64,000 nucleotides of DNA from Rugamonas rubra (lineage in GTDB: Bacteria > Pseudomonadota > Gammaproteobacteria > Burkholderiales > Burkholderiaceae_D): positions 1 through 64,000 of the forward strand of contig NZ_FOTW01000013.1 of NCBI RefSeq assembly GCF_900114705.1. Reading direction: 5' to 3'. A program made the translations under genes and the position numbers. This document shows, one piece after another, positions 8,906-17,472 of the stretch (position 1 is the first letter of the stretch; each line of letters begins with the position of its first letter). Below the pieces are notes generated by a model, which was given only the letters and a program-made list of their open reading frames with translations, was not told the DNA's origin and ran no database searches.

Positions 8906-9556
8906 ATGCGGCGGCGTTTGCCGGGTTTGCCGTGTAGGCCGGTGGCGGCGCGGCGGCGCGGCGCGCGGCCGGCGCCTTGGCGGCAACGCGGCGTGGCCTT
9001 GCTGGTCACGGTGCTGATGCTGATCGCGGTGGTGTTGGTGGGCGCGTCGGCGGCGCGGCTGGCCTTGCAGGGGGAGAAGGCGGCGCGCGGGGATCGCGAT
9101 CGGCAGATCGCATTTGAGGCGGCGGAGGAGGGCTTGATGGATGCGGAGCGAGATATCGAAGGTGGCCTGTTCGCGGCGCGCAGCGTGTTGTTCCTGGCCG
9201 GCAGCGCGCTCGGCTTCGACGACGGCTGCGGCGACGGGCGGATCGACAACCTGGGCCTGTGCGGCCGGGCCGAAGACCCGGCGGCGCCGGCTTGGCAGCG
9301 TGTCGACCTGGCCGGCGAGGCGGCCGGCGCGCGCTCGGTCGAGTACGGAACCTTCACCGGCGCCAACATGCGCACCGGCGAGGGCGCGCTGCCGTTCAAG
9401 CGGCCGCGCTATGTGATCGAGCGCATGCCCTACCACCGGCCGGGCGAGGAGGTGGGGGCGGCGCCGGCCTATGTCTACCGCGTGACGGCGATCGGCTTCG
9501 GCGCGCGGCCGGGCACCGAGGTGGTGCTGCAAAGCGTGTATCGCAAACCGGACTGA
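8906..9556 (+). CDS. pilX: type IV pilus assembly protein PilX
   Basis: Encodes 216 aa, starting 1 base after the pilW stop. The leader is unusually long and arginine-rich (about 29 residues) before RG|VALLVTVLMLIAVVLVGASAARLALQGEKAARGDRDRQIAFEAAEEGLMDAE, the PilX N-terminal pattern. The conserved E of the segment around EAAEEGL is present. It is a minor pilin acting with PilV, PilW and PilY1. A start nearer the prepilin helix is possible, but there is no in-frame ATG closer to it. Confidence 0.88.
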   Translation: MRRRLPGLPCRPVAARRRGARPAPWRQRGVALLVTVLMLIAVVLVGASAARLALQGEKAARGDRDRQIAFEAAEEGLMDAERDIEGGLFAARSVLFLAGSALGFDDGCGDGRIDNLGLCGRAEDPAAPAWQRVDLAGEAAGARSVEYGTFTGANMRTGEGALPFKRPRYVIERMPYHRPGEEVGAAPAYVYRVTAIGFGARPGTEVVLQSVYRKPD

Positions 9557-9565
9557 GGAGCGGAC

Positions 9566-11800
9566 ATGGTGGCGTACATATCATTGGCGGCGTTGCTGTG
9601 GCTGGCGTTGGCGCCGACCCGTGGCTTGGCCGCGCCGCCATTGCTGGCGATTGCCGCCGAGCCGTTGACGGCCGGCTGCGTGCTCGCCGGCGCCGCCGCG
9701 CCAGCGCTGTTGCACGGCGCGGCGGTGGCGCCGCCGTCGGCCGGCGGCGACATCTTCCAGGCCGATTTCCAGCCGACCGACTGGAGCGGGCACGTGTTGC
9801 GCTACGGCTTGACGCTCGACGCCGGCGGCGCGGCGGCCGGGCCGCCGAAGTGGGATGCGGGCGAGATCCTCAGCGGCGCGCCGGGCCAGCCGGCACGGCC
9901 GGAACCGGCGCGGCGCAACATCCACAGCGCCGTTGCGCGAGCGGACGGCACCCTCGATTCCGTTCCCTTCGAGTGGGCGGACTTGTCTGCCGGCCAGCGC
10001 GCGGCGTTGAACCTGGCGCCGTCGCAGAGCCAAGGGACGCCGTGGAACCAAGGAACGTCGCAGAGCCAAACGACGTTGGCGAGCGCCGCCCTTGGCGCCG
10101 CGCCGGCCGTGGCGGCGGCCACCGCCGCCACGCGCCGCAGCGACGGCCTCGGCGAGCAACGCCTGGCCTTCCTGCGCGGCGACCGCACGCTGGAGGGCGG
10201 CCCCTTCCGGCGGCGCGACAGTGTGCTGGGCGATTCGGTGCACGCCACGCCGGTGTATGTCGGCGCGGCGTCGGCCGGCGGGCGCGGCGCCGGCTACGAG
10301 GCGTTCCACCGGCGCAGCCTGGCGCGCCGTGGCGTGCTCTACCTCGGCGCCAACGACGGCATGCTGCACGCCTTCGACGCGGCCGACGGCGTCGAGCTGT
10401 ACGCCTACGTGCCGCAGGCCGTGTTCGCCGCGCTGGGCCAGCTGAGCAGTCCGCGCTATGTGCACCGCGCCTACGTCGACGGGCCGGCCGGCGCCGGCGA
10501 GGCGCTGCTGGACGGGCAGTGGAAGAGCGTGCTGGTGTCCGGCCTGGGCGGCGGCGGCCAAGGCGTGTTCGCGCTCGACGTCAGCGACCCCGAACGGCTG
10601 GGGCCGGACACGTTGTTGTGGGAGTTCGGCGACGCCGACGACCCGGCGATGGGCAACGTGGTCGGTGTGCCGCAGATCGCCAGGCTGCGCGTGCGCACGG
10701 TGTCGGGCGTGGCCGAGTTGCGCCACTTCGCCGTGGTCGCCAGCGGCCTGAACAACTATGTCGACGACGGCCACCGCACGGCGGCGGGCGAGGGCGCCTT
10801 GTTCCTGCTGGCGCTGGACAAGCCGCGCGGCACGCCGTGGCGGCGCAACGTCAACTACTACCGGCTCAGCACGCCGATCGCCGACCCCGCGCTGGCCAAC
10901 GCGCTGGGGCCGCCGGCGCTGGCGGCCGACGCCGACGGCGTGCTGCGCTACGCCTACGCCGGAGACCTGCAGGGCAATCTGTGGCGCTTCGACTTCTCGG
11001 CCGGCGCGCCGTGGAGCGGCGCGGTCGGCCCCGGCGCCGGCCGCACGCCGTTGTTCGTCGCGCGCGCCGCCGGCGGCGAGCGCCAGCCGATCAGCCAGCA
11101 GCCCCGGCTGGCGTTCGCCAACGGCGGCGGCTACCTGGTGCTGTTCGGCACCGGCCGGCTGATCGAGCAGGCCGACCGGCTGCCGTCGCGTTACGCCCAG
11201 CAGTCCTGGTACGCCATCGTCGACAACCTGGCGCAGCCGGCCGAGCTGGTGGCCGGCCGCCGCGAATTGACCGAGCGCGTCGCCGTCGCGCTCGCCGGCG
11301 GCGGCGCATTGGGTGGCGGCAGCGGCGCCGGCGGCGACTATGCCTTCGCCGGCGCGCCGCTGGCGCCGGGCAGCAAGGGTTGGTACATCGACTTCCCCCG
11401 CTCGGCCGACACGGGCGAGCGCAGCCTGCAAGGCGCCGTGCTGGCCGGCGGCCAATTGTTCTTCGACACGCTGCTGCCGGCGCGCGACCCCTGCGCCGCC
11501 GCGCTGTCGCGCAGCTACGCGCTCGACGTGCTCGACGGCGTGGCCGCGGCCACCGGCCGGCTGCAAGCCGACTACGCGCCCAGCGCGCCGCTGCTGCGGC
11601 AGACCGCCGTGGTCAATGGCGCGCGCGCCGCCAGCGGCCAACTCGCGCAGCGCAAGACCGTCGCCATCGTCCGCTTTCGCGCCGAGCAGGCCGCGCCGCT
11701 GGCCCAGGCCGGCAGCGTCGGGCTGACCATGCCGGCCGGCCGCCTGAGCTGGCGCGAGGTGGCCAACTGGCGCGAGTTGCACGAGGCGGCGCGGCCGTGA
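9566..11800 (+). CDS. pilY1: short PilY1/PilC-type pilus tip adhesin
   Basis: Encodes 744 aa with an N-terminal signal peptide (LWLALAPTRGLAAP). The C-terminal half is the PilY1 beta-propeller: GVLYLGANDGMLHAFDAADGVELYAYVPQAVF (about 253-285), SGLGGGGQGVFALDVSDP, and ADADGVLRYAYAGDLQGNLWRFD, the region that holds the calcium loop in the family. PilY1 supports pilus extension and adhesion. It is shorter than usual (over 1000 aa is common) and shows no N-terminal VWA domain. Residues about 153-170 contain a low-complexity SQSQGTPWNQGTSQSQ stretch. Fourth gene of the pil operon. Confidence 0.88.
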   Translation: MVAYISLAALLWLALAPTRGLAAPPLLAIAAEPLTAGCVLAGAAAPALLHGAAVAPPSAGGDIFQADFQPTDWSGHVLRYGLTLDAGGAAAGPPKWDAGEILSGAPGQPARPEPARRNIHSAVARADGTLDSVPFEWADLSAGQRAALNLAPSQSQGTPWNQGTSQSQTTLASAALGAAPAVAAATAATRRSDGLGEQRLAFLRGDRTLEGGPFRRRDSVLGDSVHATPVYVGAASAGGRGAGYEAFHRRSLARRGVLYLGANDGMLHAFDAADGVELYAYVPQAVFAALGQLSSPRYVHRAYVDGPAGAGEALLDGQWKSVLVSGLGGGGQGVFALDVSDPERLGPDTLLWEFGDADDPAMGNVVGVPQIARLRVRTVSGVAELRHFAVVASGLNNYVDDGHRTAAGEGALFLLALDKPRGTPWRRNVNYYRLSTPIADPALANALGPPALAADADGVLRYAYAGDLQGNLWRFDFSAGAPWSGAVGPGAGRTPLFVARAAGGERQPISQQPRLAFANGGGYLVLFGTGRLIEQADRLPSRYAQQSWYAIVDNLAQPAELVAGRRELTERVAVALAGGGALGGGSGAGGDYAFAGAPLAPGSKGWYIDFPRSADTGERSLQGAVLAGGQLFFDTLLPARDPCAAALSRSYALDVLDGVAAATGRLQADYAPSAPLLRQTAVVNGARAASGQLAQRKTVAIVRFRAEQAAPLAQAGSVGLTMPAGRLSWREVANWRELHEAARP

Positions 11801-11900
11801 GCGCGTCACCTGCGCAAGCCACAACACAACAACGCGACTACGCAGCGGAGCAACAATTTAGCTACCCAGCAGCGCAGCAGCGCGGCAGCGCAACAATTTA

Positions 11901-12044
11901 GCAATGCAGCAATGCAGCAATGCAGCAATGCAGCAATGCAGCAATGCAGCAATGCAGCAATGCAGCAATGCAGCAATACAGCAATGCAGCAATGCAGCAA
12001 TGCAGCAATGCAGCAATGCAGCAATGCAGCAATACAGCAATGCA
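11901..12044 (+). repeat. tandem octanucleotide repeat, 18 copies of GCAATGCA
   Basis: Eighteen head-to-tail 8-bp units fill the gap between the pilY1-like gene and the next pilin gene. Sixteen are GCAATGCA and two (11973-11980 and 12029-12036) are GCAATACA. The array ends 23 bp before the pilin ATG and leaves only the ribosome site between. A 13-bp direct repeat, GCAACAATTTAGC, lies at 11850-11862 and 11890-11902, the second copy touching the array. The unit length is not a multiple of 3, so gain or loss of a unit would shift any frame read through it. Confidence 0.97.
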
Positions 12045-12067
12045 GCAACGCGGAGAAGGAGCCCGCC

Positions 12068-12517
12068 ATGACCGAGCGTCGCGGTTTCACCCTGATCGAA
12101 ATGTTGGTGGTGCTGGTCATCCTGTGTGCGCTGGCGGCACAGGCGGCGCCCAGCCTGCACCGCTTCGTCGTGCGGACCAAGCGCACCGAGGCACAGGCCG
12201 CGCTGCTGCAACTGATGCAGCAGCAGGAACGCTTCTATTCGCAGCACAACCGCTACATCGCGTTCTCGTCCGGCGCCAGCGACGCGCAGGCGAAACTGTT
12301 CAAATGGTGGAGCGGTGGCAGCGCCGCCCGCAGCGCCTACGAGATCGAGGGCAAGGCCTGCGACGGCGAGCTCATCGAACAGTGCGTGCAGTTGATCGCC
12401 ATGCCCGGCACCGCCAAGGTCGACCAGGTGTTCAAGGACGAGGACTGCGGCCAACTGATCCTGACCAGCAACGGCCAGCGCCTTGCCACCGGCGCCGCGC
12501 CGCGCTGCTGGCCATGA
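12068..12517 (+). CDS. pilE: type IV pilin (PilE-like)
   Basis: Encodes 149 aa from the ATG at 12068, with GGAG about 8 bases upstream. The leader MTERRG is followed by FTLIEMLVVLVILCALAAQAAPS, a perfect type IV prepilin cleavage site with mature E5. The body has the RTKRTEAQAALLQLMQQQERFY motif and paired cysteines typical of PilE-like minor pilins. The frame stays open upstream through the octanucleotide array to 11912 (52 extra codons), but that extension would bury the leader peptide and has no obvious ribosome site. Last but one gene of the pil cluster. Confidence 0.88.
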   Translation: MTERRGFTLIEMLVVLVILCALAAQAAPSLHRFVVRTKRTEAQAALLQLMQQQERFYSQHNRYIAFSSGASDAQAKLFKWWSGGSAARSAYEIEGKACDGELIEQCVQLIAMPGTAKVDQVFKDEDCGQLILTSNGQRLATGAAPRCWP

Positions 12518-13074
12518 GCCGCCGCCGCGCCGCGCCCTGCGGCACCACCCTGGTCGAGTTGTTGTTCGCGCTGGCGCTGCTCGCCATCCTGGCGGGCGCG
12601 GCGGCGCCGGCCTACCAGCAACTGATCGCCCGCCAGCAACTGCGCGCCGCCGTCAACGATCTGCACGGCGCCATCGACCTGGCCCGCTCGCAGGCGATCG
12701 CGCGCGGCGGCCGCGTGCTGCTGGCGCCGCTGGAGCCGGGCGGCGCCGACTGGCGCCTGGGCTGGGTGGTGTTCGTCGACCGCAACGGCGACCGCCGCCC
12801 CAACGCCGGCGACGAGCGGCTCTTCCAGCAGGGCCCGGTGGCCGACGGCATCCGCATCGCCGGCGCGTTCTCGGCCGGCGCCGCGCCGCCCTACCTGGCC
12901 TACAACGGCGCCGGCCGCAGCTGCGCGGCGGGCAACAGCCTGGCGGCGCGCTGGGGCACGCTGTCCTTGGTGCAGGGCAAGCAGGTGCGCAACCTGAAGA
13001 TCAACATGCTGGGCCGGGTGCGGATGTGCGATCCGCAACTGCGCCCGGCCGGCTGTTCCAGCGCGCCGGAGTAG
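12514..13074 (+). CDS. fimT: GspH/FimT-family pseudopilin
   Basis: Encodes 186 aa. The ATG at 12514 overlaps the preceding stop (ATGA). The N-terminus CG|TTLVELLFALALLAILAGAAAPA is a type IV prepilin signal. The body contains AAVNDLHGAIDLARSQAIARGGRVLLAP and GWVVFVDRNGDRRPNAGDERL, characteristic of GspH/FimT minor pseudopilins. It likely joins the pilus-priming complex encoded just upstream. The longer open frame starting at 11920 runs through the 8-bp repeats and pilE and is not the gene. Confidence 0.87.
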   Translation: MSRRRAAPCGTTLVELLFALALLAILAGAAAPAYQQLIARQQLRAAVNDLHGAIDLARSQAIARGGRVLLAPLEPGGADWRLGWVVFVDRNGDRRPNAGDERLFQQGPVADGIRIAGAFSAGAAPPYLAYNGAGRSCAAGNSLAARWGTLSLVQGKQVRNLKINMLGRVRMCDPQLRPAGCSSAPE

Positions 13075-13191
13075 GCGGCGCCAGCCGCGCCGCCCCGGCG
13101 GCGTCGCTTTTGCCTATAATGTCGTGCCGGACAGCGCGCCAGCGCGCGCCGCCGGCCCGACCAACACCAGACAGGCACCCGACAGCACACC

Positions 13192-14289
13192 GTGGACATA
13201 CGCACCGATCTCGAAGGCATGACGCTGGCCCTGCAATGGGCCGCCAAAGGGCTGTACACCACCTCGCCCAATCCGCACATCGGTTGCGTGATCGTCAAGG
13301 ACGGCCACGTCGTCGGCGCCGGCGTGACCCAGGCCGCCGGCCACGACCACGCCGAGATCCAGGCGCTGAAGGACGCCGCCGCGCGCGGCCACGACGTGCG
13401 CGGCGCCACCGCCTACGTGACCCTGGAACCGTGCAACCATTTCGGCCGCACGCCGCCCTGCTCGGACGCGCTGGTGCGCGCCGGCCTGGGCCGAGTGGTG
13501 GCGGCGATGGAGGACCCCAATCCGCTGGTGGCCGGGCAGGGCATGGCCAAGCTGGCGGCGGCCGGCATCGCCGTGTCGAGCGGCCTGCTGGCCGACGCCG
13601 CCTACGAGCTCAACATCGGCTTCTTCTCGCGCATGCGCCGCGGCCTGCCGTGGGTGCGCATGAAGAGCGCCGCCAGCCTGGACGGCATGACCGCCCTGCA
13701 CAACGGCCAGAGCCAATGGATCACCGGGCCCGAGGCGCGCGCCGACGGCCACGCCTGGCGCGCCCGCGCCTGCGCCATCCTGAGCGGCATCGGCACCGTC
13801 AAGGCCGACGATCCGCAACTGAACGTGCGCGCCGTCGACACGCCGCGCCAGCCGCGCCGCATCGTCGTCGACAGCCGGCTCGACATCGCCCCGGCGGCCC
13901 GTGTGCTGGCCGGCGGCGGCACCTGGATCGCCGCCGCCGTGCCCGACGCCGCCAAGGAGGCCGCCTTGCGCGCCGCCGGCGCCGAAATTATCATGCTGCC
14001 CAACGCCGCCGGCAAGGTCGACCTGGCCGAGCTGATGCGCGAGCTGGGCCGGCGCCAGATCAACGAGCTGCACGTCGAGGCCGGCGCCAAGCTGAACGGT
14101 TCGCTGATCCGCGAGGGCTGCGTCGACGAGCTGTTGCTGTATGTGGCGCCGACCCTGCTGGGCGAGGCGCAGGGCATGTTCGCGCTGCCGGCCTTGACGT
14201 CGCTGGCGCAGCAGCGCCGCCTGAAATTCCACGAGGTGCGGCAGATCGGCGACGATTTGCGTATCCTTGCCAGATTCAACCCACTTTAA
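13192..14289 (+). CDS. ribD: bifunctional pyrimidine deaminase/reductase RibD
   Basis: Encodes 365 aa. The start is taken as GTG 13192, which gives the normal N-terminal helix; an ATG at 13219 is possible but short. The deaminase domain (about 1-145) has the zinc motif DHAEIQAL and PCNHFGRTPPCSDAL. The reductase domain (about 150-365) has VRMKSAASLDGM. It performs the deamination and side-chain reduction steps of riboflavin synthesis. A TATAAT box at 13115-13120 suggests a local promoter without a clear -35. The stop is 12 bp before ribE. Confidence 0.96.
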   Translation: MDIRTDLEGMTLALQWAAKGLYTTSPNPHIGCVIVKDGHVVGAGVTQAAGHDHAEIQALKDAAARGHDVRGATAYVTLEPCNHFGRTPPCSDALVRAGLGRVVAAMEDPNPLVAGQGMAKLAAAGIAVSSGLLADAAYELNIGFFSRMRRGLPWVRMKSAASLDGMTALHNGQSQWITGPEARADGHAWRARACAILSGIGTVKADDPQLNVRAVDTPRQPRRIVVDSRLDIAPAARVLAGGGTWIAAAVPDAAKEAALRAAGAEIIMLPNAAGKVDLAELMRELGRRQINELHVEAGAKLNGSLIREGCVDELLLYVAPTLLGEAQGMFALPALTSLAQQRRLKFHEVRQIGDDLRILARFNPL

Positions 14290-14301
14290 GATTGGTATCG
14301 C

Positions 14302-14937
14302 ATGTTTACTGGAATCGTCGCCGCCATCGGCAAAATTGAATCGGTCCAACCCCTGGCCGGCGGCCTGGAGGCGGGCGTGCGTCTGAGCATCCACGCCGGC
14401 GGCCTGCCGCTGGCCGACGTCGCGCTGGGCGACTCGATCGCCATCAACGGCGCCTGCATGACGGTGGTCGAGAAGTCGGCCAGCGGCTTCGTGGTCGACG
14501 TTTCGCGCGAGAGTTTGAACTGCACCGTCGGCCTGGACACCACCACCGAGGTCAACCTGGAAAAGGCGCTGACCCTGGCCGAGCGCCTGGGCGGCCACCT
14601 GGTGTCGGGCCATGTCGACGGCCTCGGCGTGGTGCGCAAGTTCGAGGCGGTCGGCGAGTCCTGGGAGCTGGTGGTCGAGGCGCCGCACGAGCTGGCCAAG
14701 TACCTGGCCTTCAAGGGATCGATCGTGGTCAACGGCGTGTCGCTGACGGTCAACCGGGTGAGCGACATCGGCAGCGGCAGCGCGCTGGTCTGCCAGTTCT
14801 CGATCAACCTGATCCCGCACACCATCGCCATGACCACCCTCAAGCACCTGCGCGTGGGCGGCAAAGTGAACCTGGAGATCGACCTGATCGCCCGCTACGT
14901 CGAGCGCATGTTGTCGGTCGCCAAGGCCGGCGCCTGA
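14302..14937 (+). CDS. ribE: riboflavin synthase, alpha subunit
   Basis: Encodes 211 aa (called ribC or ribE depending on convention). It starts with the diagnostic MFTGIV and has two tandem lumazine-binding repeats, each with a GDSIAINGACMTV- or GSIVVNGVSLTV-type motif. The enzyme dismutates two 6,7-dimethyl-8-ribityllumazine molecules into riboflavin. It follows ribD by 12 bp and is probably cotranscribed with it. Confidence 0.97.
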   Translation: MFTGIVAAIGKIESVQPLAGGLEAGVRLSIHAGGLPLADVALGDSIAINGACMTVVEKSASGFVVDVSRESLNCTVGLDTTTEVNLEKALTLAERLGGHLVSGHVDGLGVVRKFEAVGESWELVVEAPHELAKYLAFKGSIVVNGVSLTVNRVSDIGSGSALVCQFSINLIPHTIAMTTLKHLRVGGKVNLEIDLIARYVERMLSVAKAGA

Positions 14938-15085
14938 GTCCGGCTGAAAGCGGCCGCCGGCGATTCGTGCGCCGGCGCAATTTCGCTCTATCGCTCAGGA
15001 AAATCCGACCTATATTGTACTGAGGTGCTATTCACAAGCAATGGCGCCACAGGGTATACACGCAATGCAATCATGGAGGATTATC

Positions 15086-15502
15086 ATGAGCAGAATATTG
15101 CTAGGAATGATCGTGGGCGCCATCTCTTTGGCCGCCGTGGCGCAGGAGTCGGCGCCGATGGCGCAGGGGCCGGTGATTTCGGTGCCGGCGGCGCTGCACC
15201 GTGGCTTGTCGGCGGATTTCGACACCTACATCGGCGCGTACAATCTGTCGAACGGCCAAACGCTGACCTTGACCATGCACTGGACCAGGATGTACGCGAG
15301 ACTGGACTCGGGCAAGAAGATGGAAATCGTCAGCACCGGGAAGAATTCCTACGTGGCGCTGAACCGGCAACTGAAAATGAAGCTAGACCGGCGCGACGAT
15401 GGCGAGGTCAAAGGCGAGCTGTGGCTGGTGGTGCCGGCCAACGTGGCCGACGTGAACGACGGCCGCACGGCCTTCATGCACGCCATGCTGGCGCAGCAAT
15501 AG
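15086..15502 (+). CDS. small secreted protein of unknown function
   Basis: Encodes 138 aa from the ATG at 15086, which has GGAGG 7 bases upstream; in-frame ATGs at 15041 and 15065 lack a site. A signal peptide (LLGMIVGAISLAAVAQE) is followed by a soluble, beta-looking domain (SADFDTYIGAYNLSNGQTLTLTMHWTRMYARLDSGKKMEIVSTGKNSYVAL). I do not recognise the family. The content suggests a periplasmic protein assessed against a linear readout such as a lipid-A or polysaccharide binder, but nothing proves it. It sits inside the riboflavin cluster without an obvious link to it. Confidence 0.75.
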   Translation: MSRILLGMIVGAISLAAVAQESAPMAQGPVISVPAALHRGLSADFDTYIGAYNLSNGQTLTLTMHWTRMYARLDSGKKMEIVSTGKNSYVALNRQLKMKLDRRDDGEVKGELWLVVPANVADVNDGRTAFMHAMLAQQ

Positions 15503-15757
15503 TTGTCATGGCGGGTGAGCGGGCGGTCCGCCGGGGCCGCCGCCGGCGCCGTGATCGCGGTGCCGGCACCCGCCGGCCATTCCCGCCGCATTCCCTTGCC
15601 GTCCCCGCTTGCCGCGATTGTTACGCGGCCCCTCTGAACAGTTGACCATGTTTGCCGGCCGAATGGCGCCAAAAACCCTTAATTGCGGTTGCCGCGCGCT
15701 AAATCCTTTAAAATAGCAGGTTAGGGTAAGTTTCTGCTTCGTTCAAAGGATTAAAAA

Positions 15758-16867
15758 ATGTCTATTTCCAGCACCGAAGAAATCGTTGCCGAACTGCGCG
15801 CCGGGCGCATGGTCATCCTGGTCGACGAGGAAGACCGGGAAAACGAAGGTGATCTGGTACTCGCGGCCGACTTCGTCACCCCCGAGGCGATCAACTTCAT
15901 GGTCAAGCACGCCCGCGGCCTGGTCTGCCTGACCTTGACCGAGGAGCGCTGCGACCAGCTGAACCTGTCGATGATGTCGGCCCGCAACGGCACCGCCTTC
16001 GGCACCAACTTCACCGTGTCGATCGAGGCGGCCGAGGGCGTGACCACCGGCATTTCCGCCGCCGACCGCGCCAAGACCATCCAGGTGGCGGTGGCCAAGG
16101 ACACCACGCCGGCCGACATCGTCCAGCCCGGCCACATCTTCCCGCTGAAGGCGCAAAAGGGCGGCGTGCTGATGCGCGCCGGCCATACCGAGGCCGGTTG
16201 CGACCTGACCACCATGGCCGGCCTGACGCCGGCCTCGGTGATCTGCGAGATCCTCAAGGACGACGGCACCATGGCGCGCCTGCCCGACCTGCTCGAGTTC
16301 GCCAAGGAGCACGGCCTGAAGATCGGCACCATCGCCGACCTGATCCACTACCGCAGCCAGAACGAGTGCCTGGTCGAGCGCATCGCCGAGCGCCCGGTGC
16401 ACACGGCGCAGGGCAGCTTCCGCCTGGTCGCCTTCCGCGACAAGCCGAGCGGCTCGGCCCACCTGGCCCTGGTGCACGGCGAGCTCGAGCGCGGCAAGGA
16501 GGCGCTGGTGCGCGTGCACCAGCCGGTCTCCATCCTCGACCTGCTCGAATCCGAGGCGACCACCCACTCGTGGAACATCTCCTCGTCGCTGGCGGCCATC
16601 AAGGCGGCCGAGTGCGGCGTGATGGTGCTGCTCAACTGCGAGGAGACGGCCGACCAGCTGTTCGCCCAGTTCGCCGCGCTGGACGCGCCGGAAAGCAAGC
16701 CGAAGGGCCGCGCCGCCAGCATGGACCTGCGCAGCTACGGCATCGGCGCGCAAATCCTGCGCGCCCTGGGCGTGAGCAAGATGCAGTTGCTGGCCAGCCC
16801 GCGCAAGATGCCGTCGATGACCGGCTTCGACCTGGAAGTGACCGGCTATCTGGCCAAACCCGAATAA
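15758..16867 (+). CDS. ribBA: DHBP synthase with degenerate GTP cyclohydrolase II domain
   Basis: Encodes 369 aa. Residues about 1-200 are 3,4-dihydroxy-2-butanone 4-phosphate synthase (RibB), with DEEDRENEGDL and RAGHTEAGCDL. The C-terminal half follows the GTP cyclohydrolase II fold but lacks the zinc cysteines: after VRVHQP the sequence reads VSILDLLESEATTHSW where active RibA has a C-x10-C-x-C pattern. RibB activity is expected; RibA activity is not. A weak promoter (TTGCGG 15683, TTTAAA 15707) precedes it. No FMN riboswitch is visible upstream. A separate RibA is expected elsewhere. Confidence 0.93.
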   Translation: MSISSTEEIVAELRAGRMVILVDEEDRENEGDLVLAADFVTPEAINFMVKHARGLVCLTLTEERCDQLNLSMMSARNGTAFGTNFTVSIEAAEGVTTGISAADRAKTIQVAVAKDTTPADIVQPGHIFPLKAQKGGVLMRAGHTEAGCDLTTMAGLTPASVICEILKDDGTMARLPDLLEFAKEHGLKIGTIADLIHYRSQNECLVERIAERPVHTAQGSFRLVAFRDKPSGSAHLALVHGELERGKEALVRVHQPVSILDLLESEATTHSWNISSSLAAIKAAECGVMVLLNCEETADQLFAQFAALDAPESKPKGRAASMDLRSYGIGAQILRALGVSKMQLLASPRKMPSMTGFDLEVTGYLAKPE

Positions 16868-16903
16868 TTGATTGATTGACCCAACATTGAGAAGAGGTAC
16901 CCC

Positions 16904-17392
16904 ATGACTGTAGGCAGCTACGAAAGCAATTTCTCCGGCGAAGGTTTGCGCGTCGGCATCGTCCAAGCCCGTTTCAACGAAGTCGTCTGCGACGGCCTGC
17001 GCAACGCCTGCCTGGCCGAGCTGAAGAAGCTGGGCGTGGCCGACGAGGACGTGCTGCACGTGTCCGTGCCTGGCGCGCTGGAAATTCCGCTGATTCTGCA
17101 AAAGATGGCCGAATCGCAGCAGTTCGACGCGCTGATCGCGCTCGGCGCCGTCATTCGCGGCGAGACCTACCACTTCGAGCTGGTCTCGAACGAGTCGGGC
17201 GCCGGCATCACCCGCATCGGCCTGGACTTCGGCATTCCCATCGCCAACGCCGTGCTGACCACCGAGAACGACGAGCAGGCCGAAGTGCGCATGGCCGTCA
17301 AGGGCGCCGAGGCGGCCCGCGTGGCCGTCGAGATGGCCAACCTGGCCATCGCGCTGGAAGAGTTGAACCCGGACGCCGGCGACGAAGAGTAA
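16904..17392 (+). CDS. ribH: 6,7-dimethyl-8-ribityllumazine synthase
   Basis: Encodes 162 aa. The signature motifs are VPGALEIPL and [18 protein letters not shown], the latter holding the catalytic histidine. The enzyme condenses the RibB and RibD products into lumazine, the substrate of riboflavin synthase. It lies 36 bp after ribBA, with GAAGAGG upstream of the ATG, and precedes nusB as in many proteobacteria. Confidence 0.97.
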   Translation: MTVGSYESNFSGEGLRVGIVQARFNEVVCDGLRNACLAELKKLGVADEDVLHVSVPGALEIPLILQKMAESQQFDALIALGAVIRGETYHFELVSNESGAGITRIGLDFGIPIANAVLTTENDEQAEVRMAVKGAEAARVAVEMANLAIALEELNPDAGDEE

Positions 17393-17472
17393 GAACGGGG
17401 CGCGGCCCCGGCCAGCCCGGCGGCCGCGCGCCGGATTTTGTAGAACGAATTGAGAAGAACAGGTAAGAAACC

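Noticed and set aside
11901..12044. CRISPR array
   Set aside because: The 8-bp units are directly adjacent with no spacers and no cas genes are present.
11858..12454. Cys/Leu-rich repeat proteins on the minus strand over the octanucleotide array
   Set aside because: The open frames arise from the repeat having no stop codons in several frames; they continue antisense through pilE and have no start signals.
15503..15757. Possible FMN riboswitch before ribBA
   Set aside because: None of the conserved RFN blocks could be found; the region is GC-rich DNA without the expected stems.
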